In this document: positions 5,381-8,494 of the stretch, piece by piece
How the letters are laid out: each line of letters begins with the position of its first letter
Numbering within the stretch: position 1 is the first letter of the stretch
Assembly (NCBI GenBank): GCA_013331015.1
Contig: DUHF01000155.1
Coordinates: forward strand, 629-9,122
DNA: 8,494 bases
From: Methanoregula sp.
GTDB taxonomy: Archaea > Halobacteriota > Methanomicrobia > Methanomicrobiales > Methanospirillaceae
Reading direction: 5' to 3'
Program-made: the position numbers and the translations under genes
The notes under the pieces: model-generated
Told to the model about the DNA's origin: nothing
The model's input: the letters and a program-made list of their open reading frames with translations, nothing else
Databases searched by the model: none

Positions 5381-6070
5381 ATGAAACGCATTGTTGTTCT
5401 CACCCTGCTTGCCTCGCTGGTACTGCTTGCAGTACTCTGTGGCTGTACCGGAAATGCCCCGGCTGCTGCGCCGGTCACCACGGCTCCGCCGGCGACCGCT
5501 TCGCCAACTCCTGAACTTACCCCCACCCCGGATCCGTTCCCTCACGCCCTTCCGCTCAATACCCCGGTATCTTTTGGCAGTGGAAAGAAGACCGGCGAAC
5601 TGATGGTTACCGGTTATAAAGTCCGGCCAAGCTACGGCTGGGTCGATCCTTCGTGGAACAGCCCGCGGGAACAGTTGGAGTCCTCGGATCCTCTCGATAC
5701 CCAGCTGGGGTATAATACCAAAACCCCGCAGGACGGCAACACGTTCCTGTTCGTGTACCTGACCGCCGCGTCCACCGGCACCGAAGCCGCCTGGGCTCCG
5801 TCACCCGCCCAGATCGTGGTCATGAGTGAAGGGACAACCTCGTCCTATACCACGCTTGCAGGAAGCCAGACCGTTGTTGACGGCGAACTTGGCAGCCAGT
5901 ATGATTTCCAGATCGGTGTCGGGGGTACCGGCGGATATATCCAGCCGGGGAAGAGCAACACCGTCAAAGGGTTCCTGATCTACGAGGTACCGGAATCCTT
6001 CTCGCCGGAAAGGACCTATGTTGTGGCCAACGCCGATGCCCAGACACAGGGTGTCTGGAGACTCGCCTGA
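5381..6070 (+). CDS. Secreted lipoprotein with Thr/Pro linker, possibly DUF4352-like
   Basis: This 229-residue exported lipoprotein has a basic N-terminus (MKR), a hydrophobic core (4-19) and a lipobox LCGC with Cys22 as the lipidated residue. A low-complexity Ala/Thr/Pro stretch (23-57) forms a flexible stalk. The outer domain (about 58-229) looks like a beta-sandwich: TGELMVTGYKV, GNTFLFVYLTA and a late YIQPGKSNTVKGFLIYEVP resemble DUF4352-type immunoglobulin-like domains, though I am not certain of the family. The ATG at 5381 is chosen because the signal peptide starts there; upstream in-frame codons run back into the archaemetzincin gene. A leaderless promoter is predicted at 5331-5359. 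The deacetylase-like gene follows after 15 nt with no promoter of its own in sight. The role is unknown; it is probably an envelope protein facing outward. Confidence 0.85.
   Translation: MKRIVVLTLLASLVLLAVLCGCTGNAPAAAPVTTAPPATASPTPELTPTPDPFPHALPLNTPVSFGSGKKTGELMVTGYKVRPSYGWVDPSWNSPREQLESSDPLDTQLGYNTKTPQDGNTFLFVYLTAASTGTEAAWAPSPAQIVVMSEGTTSSYTTLAGSQTVVDGELGSQYDFQIGVGGTGGYIQPGKSNTVKGFLIYEVPESFSPERTYVVANADAQTQGVWRLA
6040..6058 (+). other. Perfect hairpin at the 3' end of the lipoprotein gene
   Basis: CCAGACACAGGGTGTCTGG is a perfect 8-bp stem with a 3-nt loop, 9 nt before the lipoprotein stop codon. No U-tract follows, so it is not a classic terminator. In a lipoprotein-deacetylase transcript it could act as a 3' stabiliser, a processing site or a barrier to ribosomes approaching the downstream gene. 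The role is inferred. Confidence 0.45.
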
Positions 6071-6085
6071 GATCCCCGATCCGTT

Positions 6086-7069
6086 ATGGCGCGCCGGTGT
6101 GCAATCGTTGACCTGTCATCCAGCCTGCATGACAATCCTCTCCATCCTGAGTCCCATTCCCGTCTGCTGAACGCGATCGGGGGCATTCCGGAGAATGTCC
6201 CCCGCATCGCCCCGGAGCCTGCCGGCATTACGGATATCCACCGCATCCATGATCCCCATTACACGGCACGGTTACAGGAGCGGTGTTCGGATACGGTCAC
6301 CCTCTCCAGTCTCGATTCTGACACCTATGTCACCCCGCACTCGTACGATGTTGCCCTCATGGCAGCAGGTGGCGCGATCGCCGCAGCTGATCATGCTCTT
6401 GCCGGAGAGCATGCCTTTGCCTTCAACCGGCCACCGGGACACCATGCCGAACGCAACCGGGCCATGGGGTTCTGTCTGTTCAACAACCTGGCAATTGCCG
6501 CGCACCATGCACTTGAAGCGGTTGACCGGGTAGCCATCGTGGACTGGGATGTCCATCACGGGAACGGTACACAGAACGCCTTTTTACTCTCGAACCGGGT
6601 ACTGTTCTGTTCCGTTCACCAGCAACCCCTCTTCCCGTTCACCGGGAGGATCGAGGAGATCGGGAACGGCACCGGGAAAGGTTTCACCCTCAATTTGCCC
6701 CTCACGAACGGCGCATCGCTTGCCGATTACCAGGCCGTCTTTTCCGAGGTCTTTATTCCGGCTATTGAACGGTTCCGGCCCGATCTCCTCATGGTATCAG
6801 CAGGGCAGGACACCCTCTCCGATGATCCCATCGGTGGCATGAACTTACAGCCGGAGGATTTTGGTATCCTGACCTCGATGCTCACCGGCCTGACCGGCGC
6901 TGGCATAGCGTTTGTGCTGGAAGGGGGATACAGCGATTCGCACGGTGCTGCCATCTCCCATATCTATGCCGCACTTGACAAGCCCAAAAAAATTCCTCCG
7001 CAGGATGCCCCGCGGGACGCAACACGCCAGACCGTAGACCTGGCAAAAAAAGTCCACCGGCTTGCATGA
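6086..7069 (+). CDS. Histone deacetylase superfamily (class II HDAC-like) amidohydrolase
   Basis: This 327-residue cytosolic Zn-dependent deacetylase removes acetyl groups from an N-acetyl amine; family substrates include acetyl-lysine proteins and acetylpolyamines. The active-site pieces are all present. RPPGHHA (115-121) holds the paired His119-His120. VDWDVHHGNGT (152-162) holds zinc ligands Asp155 and His157. SAGQD (238-242) holds the third ligand Asp242, and LEGGYS (278-283) holds the transition-state Tyr282. GFCLFNN (128-134) is the usual class II segment. It starts 15 nt after the lipoprotein stop codon and has no SD or AT-rich promoter, so it is probably co-transcribed. The last codons carry the terminator of the converging gene. 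A histone gene is in the same window, but that histone has no tail, so small-molecule or other protein substrates are at least as likely. Confidence 0.94.
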   Translation: MARRCAIVDLSSSLHDNPLHPESHSRLLNAIGGIPENVPRIAPEPAGITDIHRIHDPHYTARLQERCSDTVTLSSLDSDTYVTPHSYDVALMAAGGAIAAADHALAGEHAFAFNRPPGHHAERNRAMGFCLFNNLAIAAHHALEAVDRVAIVDWDVHHGNGTQNAFLLSNRVLFCSVHQQPLFPFTGRIEEIGNGTGKGFTLNLPLTNGASLADYQAVFSEVFIPAIERFRPDLLMVSAGQDTLSDDPIGGMNLQPEDFGILTSMLTGLTGAGIAFVLEGGYSDSHGAAISHIYAALDKPKKIPPQDAPRDATRQTVDLAKKVHRLA

Positions 7070-7076
7070 CCGGTGG
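7045..7076 (-). terminator. Hairpin + T7 terminator of the 7083-7646 gene, inside the deacetylase gene
   Basis: Read on the minus strand, 6 nt after the stop codon of the two-TM protein comes CCACCGG, a 9-nt loop and CCGGTGG (7070-7076 paired with 7054-7060), then AC and seven T residues (7051-7045). That is the form of an intrinsic terminator. It is embedded in the final codons of the converging deacetylase gene. The plus strand has the hairpin but no U-run after it. Confidence 0.6.
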
Positions 7077-7082
7077 TCTTGG

Positions 7083-7646
7083 TCAGGCTGAGGGGAGAAC
7101 CTCAATCTCCATAGTACTGATTCGCTCGTAGGTCTTTTTTTGCTGGTGGATTGGCCAGAGCTCGTACAGCAGGACCGTGACCGGCTCCCACATTGCCACC
7201 CAGCCGATGATCAGGAGCGCGTCGGCAAAGAGCTCGGCCAGGAGATGGTTCTGGATGGTGGTGACCAGATGGCGGGCAACAAGCGCAATGAAGAGGAAGG
7301 TGAGCCCGACGAGCAGTGCACCCCGTCCGTACCGGAACCGGGTCCTGAGTTTCCGTTCCGTCACCCGGCTCTTGTACTCAAAATGGTTTTTTATGGCAGG
7401 GATGATCTGTTTTGCCCGGTCCGTCACCAGGAGATCGGGAGGAAGATAGATGATGATCTTAAATGAGGTGCCTGCCGGAAAGTCCTTTACGGTATCAACG
7501 ATGTAGCGTTCCGCATCGAAGTCGAGTTCTTTTGCATGGAAGGGTGCAGGGTCAAAGGTATTGAAGAGCTGGGCTACGGTTGAGAGTTTGATCTCGATGA
7601 GCACTTTTCCATCGACCTTACGATACACGGATTCACTATCTGGCAT
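7083..7646 (-). CDS. Conserved hypothetical protein with two C-terminal membrane segments
   Basis: I do not recognise a named family. The 187-residue product has a soluble N-terminal alpha/beta-looking domain. VLIEIKLSTVAQLFNTFDP (15-33) and FKIIIYLP (62-69) read as beta-strands and LVTDRAKQIIPAIKNHFEYK (73-92) as a helix. A basic stretch (RKLRTRFRYGRG, 98-109) comes next. Two hydrophobic segments at about 110-124 and 138-161 are separated by a short polar loop, and the positive charges before the first suggest a cytoplasmic N-terminus. The tail (162-187) is polar. The ATG is supported by GAGGTGAT at 7655-7662 and by an in-frame stop just upstream. It converges on the deacetylase gene and ends at a hairpin-T7 terminator. 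It may be cotranscribed with the cupredoxin-like lipoprotein, but a 119-nt gap leaves room for a separate promoter. Confidence 0.75.
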   Translation of the reverse strand: MPDSESVYRKVDGKVLIEIKLSTVAQLFNTFDPAPFHAKELDFDAERYIVDTVKDFPAGTSFKIIIYLPPDLLVTDRAKQIIPAIKNHFEYKSRVTERKLRTRFRYGRGALLVGLTFLFIALVARHLVTTIQNHLLAELFADALLIIGWVAMWEPVTVLLYELWPIHQQKKTYERISTMEIEVLPSA

Positions 7647-7654
7647 AGACCTGT

Positions 7655-7662
7655 ATCACCTC
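7655..7662 (-). promoter_or_regulatory. Ribosome-binding site of the two-TM protein gene
   Basis: GAGGTGAT on the minus strand is a full-length match to the anti-Shine-Dalgarno, ending 8 nt before the ATG at 7644-7646. An in-frame TGA lies within it, which excludes any longer form of the protein. Confidence 0.55.
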
Positions 7663-7684
7663 ATCACTCATCCCTGCTCCCCGC

Positions 7685-7758
7685 CAGATGCCAGCTTTTT
7701 TTCGTAACGGTCCCGGGTGCATCCTCAACATTTTTCCTGACCTCTGTTGTGGCATCTG
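7685..7758. repeat. 9-bp inverted repeat in the gap between two minus-strand genes
   Basis: CAGATGCCA (7685-7693) and TGGCATCTG (7750-7758) are exact inverted copies 56 nt apart. On the plus strand each arm is followed within 4 nt by a T-run (about 7 and 6 T residues). As plus-strand RNA the right arm would form a terminator-like end, yet no plus-strand gene is seen here. A short antisense RNA, a regulatory site or chance are all possible. Apart from the SD nothing else stands out in 7647-7765. Confidence 0.3.
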
Positions 7759-7765
7759 CGGTTTT

Positions 7766-8170
7766 TTATCCGGTCACTTCCACGAACGGAGACCGGCCTC
7801 CCCCGTGTTGTGGATCGGCGTACACGTACCTTCCGGGCTTATTGAATGTATACCGGTAACTCTCCCCGGGTGCAAGAGACTCTGACTGGAACAGGACTTT
7901 CTCATTTGCTCCTGTGGGCATGTGGACGACACGACGGGAGATCCGGTCTTCCTCATTCACAAAGACCACCGTTGTCCCGGGGCTGATATACAGGTGTTCG
8001 GGATTATAGGACGAGGCTTTCAGGCTCACCAGCTGCACCGGGCCGTCCGGGGTCTGCGTTACGACCGGAACTGCCCCGGGCAGCGTCTCTTCTGATGATA
8101 CCGGGGTTGTACATCCGCAGGCGAACGCCGCACCCGCGAGAAGAAGAACCAGGACTGCAATGGCACGCAT
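7766..8170 (-). CDS. Cupredoxin-like lipoprotein lacking a type-1 copper site
   Basis: This 134-residue exported lipoprotein has a signal peptide (1-19), a lipobox ending ACGC with Cys20 lipidated, a short Thr/Pro linker (21-44) and a plastocyanin/azurin-type beta-barrel (45-134). YNPEHLYISPGTTVVFVN (55-72), LAPGESYRYTF (99-109) and PGRYVYADPQH (112-122) follow the cupredoxin plan. The copper ligands do not. The first histidine position, just before VV, is Arg79. The usual Cys after GxYxYx is Asp119. The usual Met after HPG is Gly (HGGG, 122-125). Only His122 remains, so electron transfer by type-1 copper is unlikely. It could be a structural or ligand-binding relic. It lies 25 nt downstream of the RDD gene. 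The ATG has no SD; a weak AATAACT about 26-30 nt upstream may be its box A, giving a leaderless mRNA. Confidence 0.85.
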   Translation of the reverse strand: MRAIAVLVLLLAGAAFACGCTTPVSSEETLPGAVPVVTQTPDGPVQLVSLKASSYNPEHLYISPGTTVVFVNEEDRISRRVVHMPTGANEKVLFQSESLAPGESYRYTFNKPGRYVYADPQHGGGRSPFVEVTG

Positions 8171-8195
8171 GAAAAAAGAGTAGGGATATGGGTAG

Positions 8196-8494
8196 TTATT
8201 CCTTTTCTTTCACGTACACGATCCCGTCGGGCTCCCGGTAATCGGTCTTGATGACGATGGTGTTGGAGATCCGGTTGAAGACCCGTAACTTGGTGCCCGG
8301 CATGGCAAGCCAGCCGATCAGGCAGTCGAGGACGAGGATGATGATGAGGGGGGGACTCAAGAATGCTTTTGGGAGACTCTCGATTGCAGCGGTGCGGTAC
8401 GAGATCTTCGAGCCGTCCCGGTTGACCACTTTCAGGTTCATGACCATCTTCCCGATGGACTGGCCCCGGAACCCTTCCATGATCGTCCAGTACA
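8196..8494 (-). CDS. RDD-family membrane protein, C-terminal part (cut by window edge)
   Basis: The reading frame is open to the window end, so only the last 98 residues are seen and the start lies beyond 8494. The visible part begins YWTIMEGFRGQSIGKMVMNL, matching the second half of an RDD domain (E-G-x-x-GQ-S/T-x-GK followed by VVNRDG). After it come TAAIESLPKAF and one membrane span of mixed hydrophobicity (LIIILVLDCLIGWLAM). The cytoplasmic-looking tail is charged. RDD proteins are small polytopic membrane proteins of mostly unknown function, some tied to ion transport. An internal ATG at 8478-8480 exists but would cut the conserved domain, so it is not the start. The gene precedes the cupredoxin-like lipoprotein on the same strand by 25 nt and may share its transcript. 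Confidence 0.85.
   Translation of the reverse strand, partial: YWTIMEGFRGQSIGKMVMNLKVVNRDGSKISYRTAAIESLPKAFLSPPLIIILVLDCLIGWLAMPGTKLRVFNRISNTIVIKTDYREPDGIVYVKEKE

Noticed and set aside
1..8494. CRISPR array, tRNA/rRNA, insertion sequence, toxin-antitoxin or prophage genes
   Set aside because: I looked for regularly spaced repeats, cloverleaf-like segments, transposase motifs and small paired genes on both strands and found none.

Overview
The window looks like a chromosomal segment of a methanogenic archaeon, most likely a member of the Methanomicrobiales (Methanoregula-like). This rests on two methanogenesis marker genes (mmp2 and mtxX/mmp4), an HMf-type archaeal histone, the large subunit of archaeal replication factor C, an archaemetzincin, a UPF0146 protein and two small lipoproteins. 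Coding DNA is GC-rich, the short intergenic spaces are AT-rich with archaeal box A (TATA) elements, and several genes have no Shine-Dalgarno (SD) sequence. The genus is inferred from gene style, not from a database match.

Layout. From 1 to 2855 four genes lie on the minus strand: a MarR-type regulator, a single-domain histone with a strong promoter, then mtxX (methanogenesis marker 4) directly downstream of and overlapping mmp2 (methanogenesis marker 2, PurM/AIR-synthase fold). A 95-nt divergent promoter region separates mmp2 from rfcL (plus). The rfcL 3' end overlaps, tail to tail, the 3' end of a UPF0146 gene (minus). UPF0146 is in turn divergent from an archaemetzincin gene (plus), with only 17 nt between the two start codons. 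A lipoprotein gene behind its own palindrome-rich promoter is followed 15 nt later by a histone-deacetylase-like gene (plus). The last part is on the minus strand: the 3' end of an RDD-family membrane protein (cut by the window edge), a cupredoxin-like lipoprotein that appears to have lost its copper ligands, and an unrecognised two-TM protein that ends at a hairpin plus T7 terminator lying inside the 3' end of the deacetylase gene.

How the genes relate. Most of this is housekeeping: chromatin (histone), clamp loading (RfcL), metal-dependent hydrolases (archaemetzincin, HDAC-like) and envelope lipoproteins. The nearest thing to an undescribed system is the translationally coupled mmp2-mtxX pair. 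Both families mark methanogens, both have recognisable enzyme folds (PurM-like ATP-dependent; phosphotransacetylase-like), and I know of no settled reaction for either. I saw no CRISPR array, transposon, prophage, rRNA or tRNA. No stretch over 300 nt lacks a gene; the longest gene-free gap is 897-1092, which holds the histone promoter and the AT-rich mtxX trailer.
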